Below, piece by piece: positions 55,608 through 63,927 of a DNA stretch of 64,000 nucleotides; the first letter of the stretch is position 1, and each line of letters starts with the position of its first letter. The position numbers and the translations under genes are program-made. The stretch is from Pseudonocardia sp. SCN 73-27 (GTDB taxonomy: Bacteria > Actinomycetota > Actinomycetes > Mycobacteriales > Pseudonocardiaceae), in assembly GCA_001725415.1 (NCBI GenBank), contig MEGH01000008.1, positions 154,608 to 218,607 of the forward strand. Reading direction: 5' to 3'. Under the pieces are notes generated by a model, which did no database searches, was not told the origin of the DNA, and saw nothing but the letters and a program-made list of their open reading frames with translations.

Positions 55608-56318
55608 GTGGGGCTGCGGTTCGAGACGCGACGATCCGACTCGCCGTGGGTCGACAGCGTCTGGACCTGCACCAGCGAGCGGGTCACCGAGATGACGTCG
55701 GTCGCCGGCGTGCGATGGGGACTCGTGTTCTGGGAGCAGGCCGGCGTCGCGTACGCGGGCGTCACGGGCCCCGAGACCCGTACCGGCACCGCCCCGGTCC
55801 CCGAGGGCGCAACCTTCACCGGCATCGAGTTCGCCCTCGGCACCTCACTGCGCGCGGTGCCCACCGCGGCGCTCGTCGACGGCGGCATCGTCCTGCCCGA
55901 CACCACGTCCCGGACCTTCCGCATCGACGGCGCCCGCCTGGAGACGCCTGGCCCCGACGACGCCGAGGCCCTCGTCGAACGGCTCGTCCGCACCGGAACC
56001 GTCGTGCGCGACCCGCTCGTCGCCGACGTCCTCCGCGGCCACGATCGCGCGGTGTCGGCGCGCACCGTCGAACGCCGGTTCCGCGCCGCGACCGGACTGA
56101 CCCGTGGCGCCGTCCGCCAGATCGAACGCGCCCGCGTGGCGGCCGAACGGCTCGGCTCAGGCGACAAGACGGCCGACGTCGTCGCCGACCTCGACTACTT
56201 CGACGAGCCGCACCTCGCCCGGGCGCTGCGTGCCTACGTCGGCCGCACCGTCGGCCAGCTCCGCGCCGGCGTCGGCGGCGCGATCGCCCTCGACCTCGAT
56301 CAGTGCGTGACCTCGTAG
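55608..56318 (+). CDS. AraC family transcriptional regulator
   Basis: A 236-residue regulator with an N-terminal domain unlike the common cupin form and a C-terminal HTH pair (ARTVERRFRAATGLTRGAVRQIERARVA, then DYFDEPHLARALRAYVGRT). A GATAAT -10 at 55594-55599 ends eight bases before the GTG, so the transcript is probably leaderless. The last 19 bases overlap the convergent reductase-like gene, which may be its target or simply a neighbour. Confidence 0.87.
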   Translation: MGLRFETRRSDSPWVDSVWTCTSERVTEMTSVAGVRWGLVFWEQAGVAYAGVTGPETRTGTAPVPEGATFTGIEFALGTSLRAVPTAALVDGGIVLPDTTSRTFRIDGARLETPGPDDAEALVERLVRTGTVVRDPLVADVLRGHDRAVSARTVERRFRAATGLTRGAVRQIERARVAAERLGSGDKTADVVADLDYFDEPHLARALRAYVGRTVGQLRAGVGGAIALDLDQCVTS

Positions 56319-56875
56319 ACGAGCTTCAGGATCCCGTTCGAGTACGTCTCCGATTCCCGCAGTGTGAGCATGTGCTTGTCGCGGTCGGCCCGCCCGAACA
56401 GGCTCTTCCCCGCGCCGAGAAGTACCGGGAACACGAGCAGGTTGTACCGGTCGATCAAGCCGGCGTCCGACAGGTTCCGCGCCAGCTCCGCGCTCCCGTG
56501 GATGAAGATCGCGCCACCGTCACCGAACTTCAGCGCGGCCACGTCCTCGACCGAGCGCAGCACCGTGGTCGGACCCCATCCGTCGACGAGCGCGTCGTCG
56601 GAGATCGACGTCGACACCACGTACTTGGGCAGCTCCTTGTAGGCGGCATGGTCCTCCGACCCCGGCCACACCGACCCGAACGCCTCGTAGCTGCGACGCC
56701 CGAACATCAACGCCGACGTGTCGGCCAGCTCGTCGCCCTTGAGCGACCACGCCTCCGGGACGAACTCGAGGTCCTTGAACACCCACCCGCCGGCTCGGTG
56801 CCCCTCCTCCGGCCCGCCGGGGGAGTCCACGACACCGTCGAGCGACATGAAACCGGTGTAGACCAGGTCACGCAT
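56300..56875 (-). CDS. dihydrofolate reductase/RibD C-terminal family protein
   Basis: A 191-residue protein. VYTGFMSLDGVVDSPGG opens the fold, ALMFGRRSYEAF and KYVVSTS lie in the NADPH region, and FIHGSAELARNL and GLIDRYNLLVFPVLLGAGKSLF complete the RibD C-terminal pattern. Members are stand-alone reductases of unknown substrate, not the true folate enzyme. ATG 56875. Convergent 19-base overlap with the AraC gene. Confidence 0.9.
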   Translation of the reverse strand: MRDLVYTGFMSLDGVVDSPGGPEEGHRAGGWVFKDLEFVPEAWSLKGDELADTSALMFGRRSYEAFGSVWPGSEDHAAYKELPKYVVSTSISDDALVDGWGPTTVLRSVEDVAALKFGDGGAIFIHGSAELARNLSDAGLIDRYNLLVFPVLLGAGKSLFGRADRDKHMLTLRESETYSNGILKLVYEVTH

Positions 56876-56971
56876 CCTGCTGTCTCCCGTCCTCGGCCGT
56901 ACCGCCGAGGGCCACGCTAGAACGCGACGAGACCGATGTCGTGGACGGAAACGACAGTGTGCCGGTCGTGG

Positions 56972-57045
56972 TCGGGGTGGCGGGATTTGAACCCACGGCC
57001 CCTCGCTCCCAAAGCGAGTGCGCTACCAAGCTGCGCCACACCCCG
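56972..57045 (-). tRNA. tRNA-Pro (anticodon TGG)
   Basis: A 74-base cloverleaf on the minus strand. The acceptor arm is CGGGGTG/CACCCCG with discriminator A. The anticodon loop TTTGGGA lies in the stem CTCGC/GCGAG, and the T arm has GGTTCAAAT. CCA is not encoded. Confidence 0.95.
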
Positions 57046-57217
57046 TCGGCGGCAGTGTATGCCCGCTCGTCCGCATCGGGGCATCCGGATAGAGGCGGTG
57101 CGTCGCCGGCCGGTCGCGACGCATGATCGTCGGCGTCGAGCTGGGGGAGCTGCGGTGGGGGCGGACCGACCCGCTGAGGCGGTCCGCTAGGCTGGAGGCG
57201 GCCGGGAAACCGGTCAT

Positions 57218-57291
57218 GCGGGCGTAGCTCAATGGTAGAGCCCTAGTCTTCCAAACTAGCTACGCGGGTTCGATTCCCGTCGCCCGCTCCA
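57218..57291 (+). tRNA. tRNA-Gly (anticodon TCC)
   Basis: Acceptor arm GCGGGCG/CGCCCGC, D arm with GCTCAATGGTAGAGC, anticodon loop CTTCCAA in stem CTAGT/ACTAG, T loop TTCGATT. The discriminator is T and CCA is encoded in the DNA. It borders a region of decayed mobile DNA. Confidence 0.95.
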
Positions 57292-57449
57292 TACCTTGAC
57301 CAGCGGAAACACTGGTCCATGATCGTCGGGTACCGACACATGGAACGGTCTGTGGCACGAGTCGAGCTAATTTCCGCTGCTTGACCGGACGCAAGGGTTC
57401 CAGGACACGACGTTCCACGGGCTGCATCGAGCAGCTCCCCCGCGGGGCT

Positions 57450-57830
57450 CTGCGAGCGATCCCGACCGGCTGGGGCGAGCCCGTCCCGACTCGGCACGTG
57501 GAGTCCGCGGCCAGGCTGGGGCAGTACTTCCTCGGCCACGCCCTGGCCGTCTTCGACCAGATGGGCGCGGATCCGGTCGTCGACGATGCCCATGCCGTCC
57601 TGGACTGGATCGCCCGCATTCATCCGCGGACCTTCAGCCGACGGGACGCCTTCACCAGGTTGTCCTGCGCGCGGTTCCGTAAGATCGCCGACCTCGACCC
57701 GGCCCTGCAGCTGCTGGAGGACCACGGCTTCACCCGTCCCGAGGAGCAGCCCCAGCGCTCGGGGCCAGGGCGCCGGCCGTCGCCGCGCTGGGAGGTTCAT
57801 CCCCGTTCCGCAGAAACCGCGAAAAGATGA
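57450..57830 (+). pseudogene. 3' fragment of a DUF3987-type mobile-element gene
   Basis: About 127 residues remain from the C-terminus of a DUF3987-like protein (common on prophages and integrative elements). Recognisable parts are VESAARLGQYFLGHALAVFDQMG, AVLDWIARIHPRTFSRRDAF, RFRKIADLDPALQLLEDHG and the closing PGRRPSPRWEVHP. The N-terminal ATP-binding part is missing, so the gene is truncated. It lies 160 bases after tRNA-Gly, a common integration target, and points to a past insertion. The frame itself is intact to its TGA stop. Confidence 0.65.
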
Positions 57831-57853
57831 CGGGAATTCCGCGGTTTCTGCGG
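57808..57853. terminator. 14-base-pair hairpin at the end of the DUF3987 fragment
   Basis: CCGCAGAAACCGCG and its exact complement are separated by 18 bases. It spans the stop codon of the fragment and probably was its terminator. Confidence 0.65.
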
Positions 57854-57949
57854 CTTCTGCGGCACGACCCGCCCGGTGACGGCGGCGGTGAGCCGGAAGG
57901 CGTAGGCGATCCTGGCACTGGCCTCGCCGGCGTGGTACGGACGCGGACC

Positions 57950-58122
57950 GGGACAGCGGGGTCGCCTTCACTTGGAAGGTCCGCACCGGCAAGTCGTCGT
58001 CGACGGCGGCCGCTTCAACCGGGTCGCCCCTTCTCGGCGGGCGCAAGCGAACCTGCGTCGGGCAGGAGCTGGGCGTCGGGGGACCCGAGGAGTTCCTTGA
58101 GACCAGGGTCATTCAGCTCTGA
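57950..58122 (+). pseudogene. frameshifted 3' remnant of an aldehyde dehydrogenase gene
   Basis: Reading across frames gives WKVRTG, then QVVVDGGRFNRVAP, then LLGGRKRTCVGQELGVG and GPEEFLETRVIQL before TGA. This follows the last 50 or so residues of an ALDH in order (compare [43 protein letters not shown] at 26755-26898). At least two frameshifts separate the pieces, so it is dead. Its end overlaps the convergent MmgE/PrpD gene by ten bases. The source gene is not the intact copy in this window, because the residues differ. Confidence 0.65.
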
Positions 58123-59438
58123 GCGGCCTGCCGAAGCAACGGGAGCAATCCGCCGAGGTCGGAGGCCGAGGGCAGGCCGGTCACCGCGTCGGCCACGGCC
58201 CGTGCCGTCCGTTCATCGACCACCTCACCTGCGAGGTCGAAGTACTTGCGCTCGATCTCGTCGGCCGTCGCCGGGTTGTCGGCATTGCCCCGGAACGTCG
58301 GCTCGAACCGGGTCAACCTCCGCCCGTCCCGCAGCACGAGCTCGACCTCGGCTCCGAGACGCGCGTCCGGGTCGCCGAAGTCCCGCCCGACCGCCGTGAC
58401 CCTCTCGGCGAGGGCACCGAGCGTGGCATCGGACCACCGCGCGGGGTCAAGGTACGCGGACAGCTTGTTGTGTCCCTCCGTCAGCAGCAACGCCATGCTG
58501 AACCGCAGGCTGGCCTGGGCACCGACCGCGTCCTTCGGCGGCCCGGCGGGATCGGCGTGACCCATCGCCCAGCGAGGCAGACCGACGACGACCTCGGCGA
58601 CGTCCTGACCGTGGACACCGTGGTCGGCGACGAGCCGTGCAGCCGCGTCGAGGGCGGCGTGATGGCGTGCCACCAGCGGATACAGCCTGAAGATGACGTC
58701 TCGCAGGTGGTACTCGCCCGACCAGATCCGCTCGCTCGCGTTGTCGTCCCCACCCGCGAACAGGGCATAGAGACCGCGCTCGCCCTCCAGCGCCCGACGT
58801 GGTCCCGCCATGCCGCGGTGCGCGAGCACCGCGGCCGTCACCCCGGCTCTCGTCGCCGAGGCCGGGTGGAGCAACTTGACATCGCCTCCGGACGAGGCGA
58901 ACTCCGTCGTCCCACACGCGTCACTCGCAGCGATGGCCAGGGCGTTGGCCACGCCTTCCGCGTCCGATCCCAGCAGGGACGCGGCCGCCGCCGCCGCCCC
59001 GAAGACTCCGCCGACCTTCGTCCCGTCCCAGCCGTTGCGCATCAGCGCGGCGTGGACCGGCCCGATCGCCAGCACCTCGGCCTCGTACCCCGCGACGACG
59101 GCGCGAAGGACCGCGTCGCCGCTGGAGCCCAGACGCCCACCCACACCCAGCGCGGCCGAGACGACGCAGCAACCCGGGTGGCCACAGTCGAAGTGGCAGT
59201 CGTCGAACTCGCAGCTGTGGCCGAGGGCGGCTCCGGCGAACTCGGAGTAGGTGGTCGCCGGACCGTCGTACTCCGGCGCGAGCACGGGTGCCACGACGGG
59301 CAGGCTCGCCGCTCGCAGCTGGATGCCCATCTGGTCGAGTATGCACGCCGTCGCCCTCGCCACCACGTCCGCGGGAAGCTCCCCGGTCCTGATGGCGCAC
59401 ACCCGGTCGGAGATGCGCTGCACCGCCGGCCGGGTCAC
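58113..59438 (-). CDS. MmgE/PrpD family protein
   Basis: A 441-residue protein of the 2-methylcitrate dehydratase/cis-aconitate decarboxylase superfamily. HSCEFDDCHFDCGHPGCCVVSAAL is the characteristic helical active-site region near residue 75, and GWDGTKVGGVFGAAAAAASLLG and SDACGTTEFASSGGDVKLLHP follow. It would dehydrate or decarboxylate a branched tricarboxylic or hydroxy acid. GTG 59438 overlaps the RraA-like stop (GTGA). It is the last gene of the catabolic operon on the tRNA-linked island. Confidence 0.88.
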   Translation of the reverse strand: MTRPAVQRISDRVCAIRTGELPADVVARATACILDQMGIQLRAASLPVVAPVLAPEYDGPATTYSEFAGAALGHSCEFDDCHFDCGHPGCCVVSAALGVGGRLGSSGDAVLRAVVAGYEAEVLAIGPVHAALMRNGWDGTKVGGVFGAAAAAASLLGSDAEGVANALAIAASDACGTTEFASSGGDVKLLHPASATRAGVTAAVLAHRGMAGPRRALEGERGLYALFAGGDDNASERIWSGEYHLRDVIFRLYPLVARHHAALDAAARLVADHGVHGQDVAEVVVGLPRWAMGHADPAGPPKDAVGAQASLRFSMALLLTEGHNKLSAYLDPARWSDATLGALAERVTAVGRDFGDPDARLGAEVELVLRDGRRLTRFEPTFRGNADNPATADEIERKYFDLAGEVVDERTARAVADAVTGLPSASDLGGLLPLLRQAAQS

Positions 59439-60100
59439 GACCTCGCGCCCTTCAGCCCGGGGCGCTGCACCTCCTCGCGGGCTTCCGCGACCGTCCTGCC
59501 CGCCCAAACCGCGGCGACGATCTGCTCCTCGACATCGTGGATCTTCCGAGCGATCCCGAGGACCTCGTCGACCCGTTCCCGGGGAACGACCACCACACCG
59601 TCGTCGTCCCCGACCACGAGGTCACCGGGGCGGACGCGCACACCGCCGAGCGACACGGTGGCACCCCTCGCCTCGGCTCTAACCCGGCCGTTGCCGGTGC
59701 GCATCCAGGCGTTCCGCCCGAACAGTGGATAGCCCGCCGCCTCCGCGCTCGCCGTGTCCCTGCAGATGCCGTCCGCGACCGTCCCGGCCAGTCCACGCGC
59801 CAGAGCCGTCTGGGTCAGCACGCCGCCCCAGACCGACCCGACCTCGCGGCCGGCGTTGTCGAGGACGACCACACTGCCCGACGGGACCTCGTCGATGTAG
59901 TCGCCGAGCGGGCCTTCACCCGGCTCGCAGGGGACGAATCGCACCGTGAACGCCGGACCTGCGACGCGGAGCCCTCGACCGAAAGCACGGACGCCCACCA
60001 CCTGCCCGGTGATGCCGAGGTTGTCGAGGGCGTCGCTGATGTGGCTGGTGGCGAAGCCGGCCAGGATCTCGGCGGACCGCGTGGGGTCTGTCGTCGTCAC
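59435..60100 (-). CDS. RraA-like aldolase/decarboxylase family protein
   Basis: A 221-residue protein. SHISDALDNLG is the usual start; GSVWGGVLTQTALARGLAGTVADGICRD carries the GGxLT and DGxxRD residues that bind metal and pyruvate in HMG/CHA aldolases, and GDLVVGDDDGVVVVP closes the family pattern. Class II HMG/CHA aldolases cleave 4-hydroxy-2-oxo acids to pyruvate. GTG 60100 overlaps the dehydrogenase stop; the 3' end overlaps the MmgE gene, so the three are coupled. An aldol cleavage step in the degradation of a branched acid is likely. Confidence 0.87.
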   Translation of the reverse strand: MTTTDPTRSAEILAGFATSHISDALDNLGITGQVVGVRAFGRGLRVAGPAFTVRFVPCEPGEGPLGDYIDEVPSGSVVVLDNAGREVGSVWGGVLTQTALARGLAGTVADGICRDTASAEAAGYPLFGRNAWMRTGNGRVRAEARGATVSLGGVRVRPGDLVVGDDDGVVVVPRERVDEVLGIARKIHDVEEQIVAAVWAGRTVAEAREEVQRPGLKGARS

Positions 60101-60969
60101 AGCTCGCCGTCCGGGGTGTTCGAGCCCAGCAGCAGGCGGGTCAGCCCGGAGGTCACCTCGTCGGCGAGGAAGTCCAGAGTGCTCAGCCGAACCCCGGGCA
60201 GTGCGGCGCACTCGCGGGCGAGCGCCAGGTCCTTCCGGGCCATGTCCGCCATCCCTCCCTCGGTCGTGTAGGTCCGCTCCTGCTGTTGCAGGTCCCTCCA
60301 GTTCTCCGAGACCCAGCTCGCCCCGACCCTGCCGTGGTCCACCATCGAGAGGACCGTCGTGACGTCCATGTCGTATCCCTTGGCGAGTTGGAGCGCCTCG
60401 TTGACCAGGATCGTGTTGCCGATGGACAGGAAGTTGGAGATCGCCTTGACCAGCATCCCGTTGCCGAGGGCGCCGACGGGGAGGATCTGGGACGCCATCG
60501 CCTCCAGCTGCGGACGGACGCGCTCGATGGCCTCGGACCGACCGCCGACGAAGAACGTCAGCCGGCCCCCCTCGGCGGCGAGGTGCCCGCCACCGGTCAT
60601 CGCCGCGTCGACGACGTCGATTTGGTACTTCTCGGCGCGGGCGGCGACGTCCCGGACGACCGCCGTCGAGATGGTGCTGTGGATGACGATGATCGCGCCC
60701 GGCGAGAGCGCGGCGAGCAACCCGTCGTCGCCGTGCTCGCCGAGGCAGATGCTGCGGACCTGCTCCGCTCCGAACGCCGCGACGAACACGACGTCCGACC
60801 GTGCTCCGAGCTCGGCCGGGCTCGACGCCTCCCGCGCGCCGAGCCCACGGAGCCGGTCGATCGGCTCGCGCCGGACGTCGTGCACCACGACGTCGAAGCC
60901 GTGGCTGACGAGGTTGGCGGCCATTCCGGAGCCCATGTTTCCGAGGCCGACGAATCCCACTGTGGGCAC
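60097..60969 (-). CDS. 3-hydroxyisobutyrate dehydrogenase family oxidoreductase
   Basis: A 290-residue beta-hydroxyacid dehydrogenase. VGFVGLGNMGSGMAANLV is the NAD(P) site, VDAAMTGGGHLAAEGGRLTFFVGG the substrate loop (normally DAPVSGG, here DAAMTGG), and GNGMLVKAISNFLSIGN holds the catalytic Lys. The GTG start at 60969 is 67 bases after the MFS stop. It would oxidise a hydroxymethyl acid or reduce a semialdehyde. The changed DAAMTGG loop suggests a substrate other than hydroxyisobutyrate. Confidence 0.88.
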   Translation of the reverse strand: MPTVGFVGLGNMGSGMAANLVSHGFDVVVHDVRREPIDRLRGLGAREASSPAELGARSDVVFVAAFGAEQVRSICLGEHGDDGLLAALSPGAIIVIHSTISTAVVRDVAARAEKYQIDVVDAAMTGGGHLAAEGGRLTFFVGGRSEAIERVRPQLEAMASQILPVGALGNGMLVKAISNFLSIGNTILVNEALQLAKGYDMDVTTVLSMVDHGRVGASWVSENWRDLQQQERTYTTEGGMADMARKDLALARECAALPGVRLSTLDFLADEVTSGLTRLLLGSNTPDGEL

Positions 60970-61036
60970 GAGCCACTCCGGTTCTGATCGAGGGGAGGCG
61001 GACGAGGGCGTCCGCCGGGCGGTGTGAGGGGGCTGG

Positions 61037-62410
61037 TCAGGGGCTGGCGAGCGCTGGACTCTCCGCGCCCGAGGCGGCGAGGCTGACTCCGTTCGACTCC
61101 GAGCTCCGCCACGCGGCCAGAGCGGCCAGCAGGCCCAGCACCGCGGTGATCAGCGCGACCCAGACGATGCCCATGGCGGCCCCGGCGACTGCGAGCAGAG
61201 ACGCGCCGACCAGCGGGGCGAGGCCCGCGACGACGCCGCTGCACTGATAGGCGATGGACACGCCGAGCGAGCGGGTGCGCAGCGGGAACAGCTCGCTGAG
61301 GAACTGGGCGAGCGCACCCTGCATGCCGACCGCGACGACGGAGATGACCACGATGAAGGCCACGTACATGAGTGGGGTGGACCCGAGCCCGATCACCAGG
61401 AAGAACGGGTACGCGACGATCGCGAACGTGACGGCGGCGGCGATGAAGACCGGCCGACGACCGATCCGGTCCGTGAGCGCGCCGGAGAAGGGCATCAACA
61501 CGATCGACACGGCGAGGCCGATGGTGAATGCCAGCAGTACGGACGGCTGCGAGTGGCCCTTGGTCGTGGCGTAGGCGATCGTGAAGGAGCCGAAGACGGT
61601 CCCGGCCAGGGGAATCGGGATGCTGATCGCGAACGCGCGGAGCAGCGCTCCGAGGTTCGAACCGAAGAGGGTGCCGAGGATCGCCCGGCCGCCACGCGCC
61701 GCCGGACCGCTCTCGACGAACAGCGGGCTCTCCGAGATGCGGCTGCGGACGTACAGGCTGATCGCGAGCAGCACAAAGCTGGCGAGGAAGGGGATGCGCC
61801 AGCCCCAGGACAGCAGCTGGTCGCGGGGGAGCAGCGTCACCGCGGCCAGGGCCAGCGAGGCGAGGATGCTCCCGGCCGGCATGCCGGCCTGACCGAGGGC
61901 AGAGTAGAAGCCGCGGCGGCGACCGTCGGAATGCTCGGCGATCATCAGCACGCTGCCGCCCCACTCGCCGCCCGCCGCGATCCCCTGAAGCAGTCTCAGC
62001 ACGATGAGCAGGATCGGTGCGGCCACGCCGATGGCCGATCGGGTGGGGAGCATGCCGATGAGCCCGCTTGCCACGCCCATCAGCGTCAGGGTGCTTATCA
62101 GGACGGCTTTGCGGCCCACCCGGTCGCCCAGGTACCCGAACACCATGCCCCCGATCGGTCGGGCGATGAACCCGGTCGCAAGGGTGCTGAACGAGGCGAT
62201 CGTCGCGAGAGCCGGGCTGAGGTTGCCGAAGAAGAGCGGCCCGAGCACCAGCGCCGCGGCTGAGCCGTAGAGGACGAAGTCGTAGATCTCGATCATGTTG
62301 CCGAGGAAGCCCGAGACGGCGACCCGACGGACCTCGCGGCTCCCGTCCTGAAGCTCCGCGTCACCCACCTCCGAGCTCGATGTGCCGTGCGACGGCTCTG
62401 CCCGGGTCAT
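61037..62410 (-). CDS. MFS transporter, metabolite:H+ symporter (MHS) type
   Basis: A 457-residue importer with 12 helices. FLGNMIEIYDFVLYGSAAALV is the MHS first helix, GYLGDRVGRKAVL the loop 2-3 motif and GGEWGGSVLMIAEHSDGRRRGF a hallmark of the MHS group (citrate, shikimate, dicarboxylate, osmolyte carriers). ATG 62410 has GAGGAGG in front. It is the first gene of the operon and supplies the organic acid degraded by the downstream enzymes. A palindrome upstream is the likely regulator site. Confidence 0.9.
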   Translation of the reverse strand: MTRAEPSHGTSSSEVGDAELQDGSREVRRVAVSGFLGNMIEIYDFVLYGSAAALVLGPLFFGNLSPALATIASFSTLATGFIARPIGGMVFGYLGDRVGRKAVLISTLTLMGVASGLIGMLPTRSAIGVAAPILLIVLRLLQGIAAGGEWGGSVLMIAEHSDGRRRGFYSALGQAGMPAGSILASLALAAVTLLPRDQLLSWGWRIPFLASFVLLAISLYVRSRISESPLFVESGPAARGGRAILGTLFGSNLGALLRAFAISIPIPLAGTVFGSFTIAYATTKGHSQPSVLLAFTIGLAVSIVLMPFSGALTDRIGRRPVFIAAAVTFAIVAYPFFLVIGLGSTPLMYVAFIVVISVVAVGMQGALAQFLSELFPLRTRSLGVSIAYQCSGVVAGLAPLVGASLLAVAGAAMGIVWVALITAVLGLLAALAAWRSSESNGVSLAASGAESPALASP

Positions 62411-63126
62411 CCCAGCCTCCTCGCAGCGATCCCGGCTCTGACGGCCCTGCTTCTGTTGGACGTCACGCTTCGTCTCCCTTGACCGGCGAGTTCGCTCCTA
62501 TCATAGGAGCGTAGCGGCATTACAGCATGCAAGCTCTAGAAGCTCAACCGTTCGGCCCCGGACTCCGACTGATCGATGGGCGGCAGTCTGTTCCTGCGCG
62601 GTGATTCTCAAATCGGCGGACGAATCAGACATCCTGCGGCCGTAGGGGGCAACGACGTCGAGATTCTGCCCGGGCAAGCGGGCCTGGCGAAGTCAGGTGC
62701 GCATGCCGGTGATCCTCGACGAGGTCCGCCGGGGCACGCGGTGAACACCGTCGCTGTATACCCGCGGGCCGTGATCCGGAGCGTGGTGCCGTGGTGTTGA
62801 AGATGGACACACGCCGACGACGATGACGTTCGTCATCGCTGCGTCAGTGGAGGTCGAGACCGTCTGGCGAGGTCACATCCGTTGCCACGAATGTGCGGCA
62901 GACGTCGACCGGGTACGCGTCCCCTCGTTTCCGGTCACCCGGCTCACCGGCATCGCGGCCGGGAACGATCGCACTTCCCTTGCGGCGCCGGCCGCAGGCG
63001 ACCTCCCCTGTGTCGCTGGCCCCGGCGATGATCACATGCTTGCTGCTCCTCGTGCGAGCGTGTCAGGCAAGGCGCCTCACTTCGAGGCTATCGAAGGGGG
63101 CCTGGGGCTGGGTGGGTTCGACCGAC
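62411..63126. promoter_or_regulatory. 716-base intergenic region upstream of the transporter
   Basis: No convincing gene is present, and GC content is lower than around it. It holds the palindrome at 62493-62511 and an 8-base inverted repeat CGATGACG/CGTCATCG at 62821-62838. A minus-strand frame at 62844-63035 opens IIAGASDTGE and ends TFVATDVTSPDGLD, faintly like an SDR N-terminus, and may be a decayed fragment. Confidence 0.4.
62493..62511. promoter_or_regulatory. candidate operator palindrome for the GntR regulator
   Basis: CGCTCCTA and TAGGAGCG flank TCA, 82 bases upstream of the transporter gene. A related CCTA-G-TAGG sits at 63939-63947 just before the regulator gene, so both could be bound by it. 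Confidence 0.45.
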
Positions 63127-63927
63127 TCAGGGGGCGAGGTCGCGCCAGCGTAACGGCTTCTCGTACGCCGCGGGAAAGTCGGTCGAGACGCGCGCGGTGA
63201 AGCGCCGCATGTGTTTACGCATCGCCCACCGTGCGCCTTCAGCGTCCTTTGCCCTGATTGCCTCGTAGATCTCGGCGTGAGAGCGGAGGACGGACTCCCG
63301 TCGCGAGGTCTCATAGCTCAGTCCGAGCGGCACTCCGTCGGTGATTGTGTGCATGGACGCGATGAGGAGCCCGAAGAGCTCGTTGCCAGCTGCAGACGCC
63401 ACGGCGGCGTGAAAGTGGTCGTTCTCGGCCAGGAAGTTCCGCTCGTCGTCGAGGAAGGCGCGCATTCCTTCGATCGAGTCCTCGATCTCGGCGGCCTGCT
63501 CCTCGCTGCGACGCTCGGCTGCAAGGCCGGCCAGTTCCGGCTCGAGGATCTCGCGCGCATCGACGATAGCCTTGAAGGGGACCTTCCGTAGCTGCAGGAA
63601 CAGTCCTAGAACACGGGCAAGATCCTCGCCATCCGGTGCCCCGACAATCGGGCCGCCCTGGGGACCTGCCTTGACCGCGATCGCGCCACTCATCTCGAGG
63701 AAGCGGAGGGACTCCCGCAACGTGCCACGGCCCGCGGAGAACCGCTCCAGCATGTCTCGCTCGCTCGCGAGCTTCGTTCCCGGACCGAGATCACCCTCGG
63801 TGATGTCGTCCACGATCTGCTGCGCGATGGTGAGCGCGACCTTATGGGCCCGACGGCTCTCGGGTCGGCGCCGTGGCGTCCGCTCGGCGGCCTCCTCGGG
63901 GCTGCCGCTCTTCTGCTGACGTTCCAC
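63127..63927 (-). CDS. FadR/GntR family transcriptional regulator
   Basis: A 266-residue regulator. The winged helix is at about 30-95 (IAQQIVDDITEGDLGPGTKLASERDMLERFSAGRGTLRESLRFLEMSGAI, split by motif), and the C-terminal all-helical FCD domain carries Asp/His metal ligands in DHFHAAVASAAGNELF and LRSHAEIYEAI. FCD proteins usually bind an organic acid and lift repression. GTG 63927 has GGAAGG at a good distance. It most likely controls the transporter operon downstream on the same strand. GC content is lower than in the rest of the window. Confidence 0.9.
   Translation of the reverse strand: MERQQKSGSPEEAAERTPRRRPESRRAHKVALTIAQQIVDDITEGDLGPGTKLASERDMLERFSAGRGTLRESLRFLEMSGAIAVKAGPQGGPIVGAPDGEDLARVLGLFLQLRKVPFKAIVDAREILEPELAGLAAERRSEEQAAEIEDSIEGMRAFLDDERNFLAENDHFHAAVASAAGNELFGLLIASMHTITDGVPLGLSYETSRRESVLRSHAEIYEAIRAKDAEGARWAMRKHMRRFTARVSTDFPAAYEKPLRWRDLAP

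Noticed and set aside
56936-57190. Short frame reading GWRDLNPRPLAPK
   Set aside because: This is the well-known artefact of translating the complement of a tRNA-Pro gene.
57243-58112. 289-codon minus-strand frame starting over tRNA-Gly and containing GDGNRTRVASLE
   Set aside because: The GNRTRVASLE string is the classic shadow of a tRNA-Gly gene; the rest is antisense to decayed fragments.
62576-62800. 74-codon plus-strand frame in the island gap
   Set aside because: No ribosome site, no recognisable motif, and codon pattern unlike the neighbouring genes.
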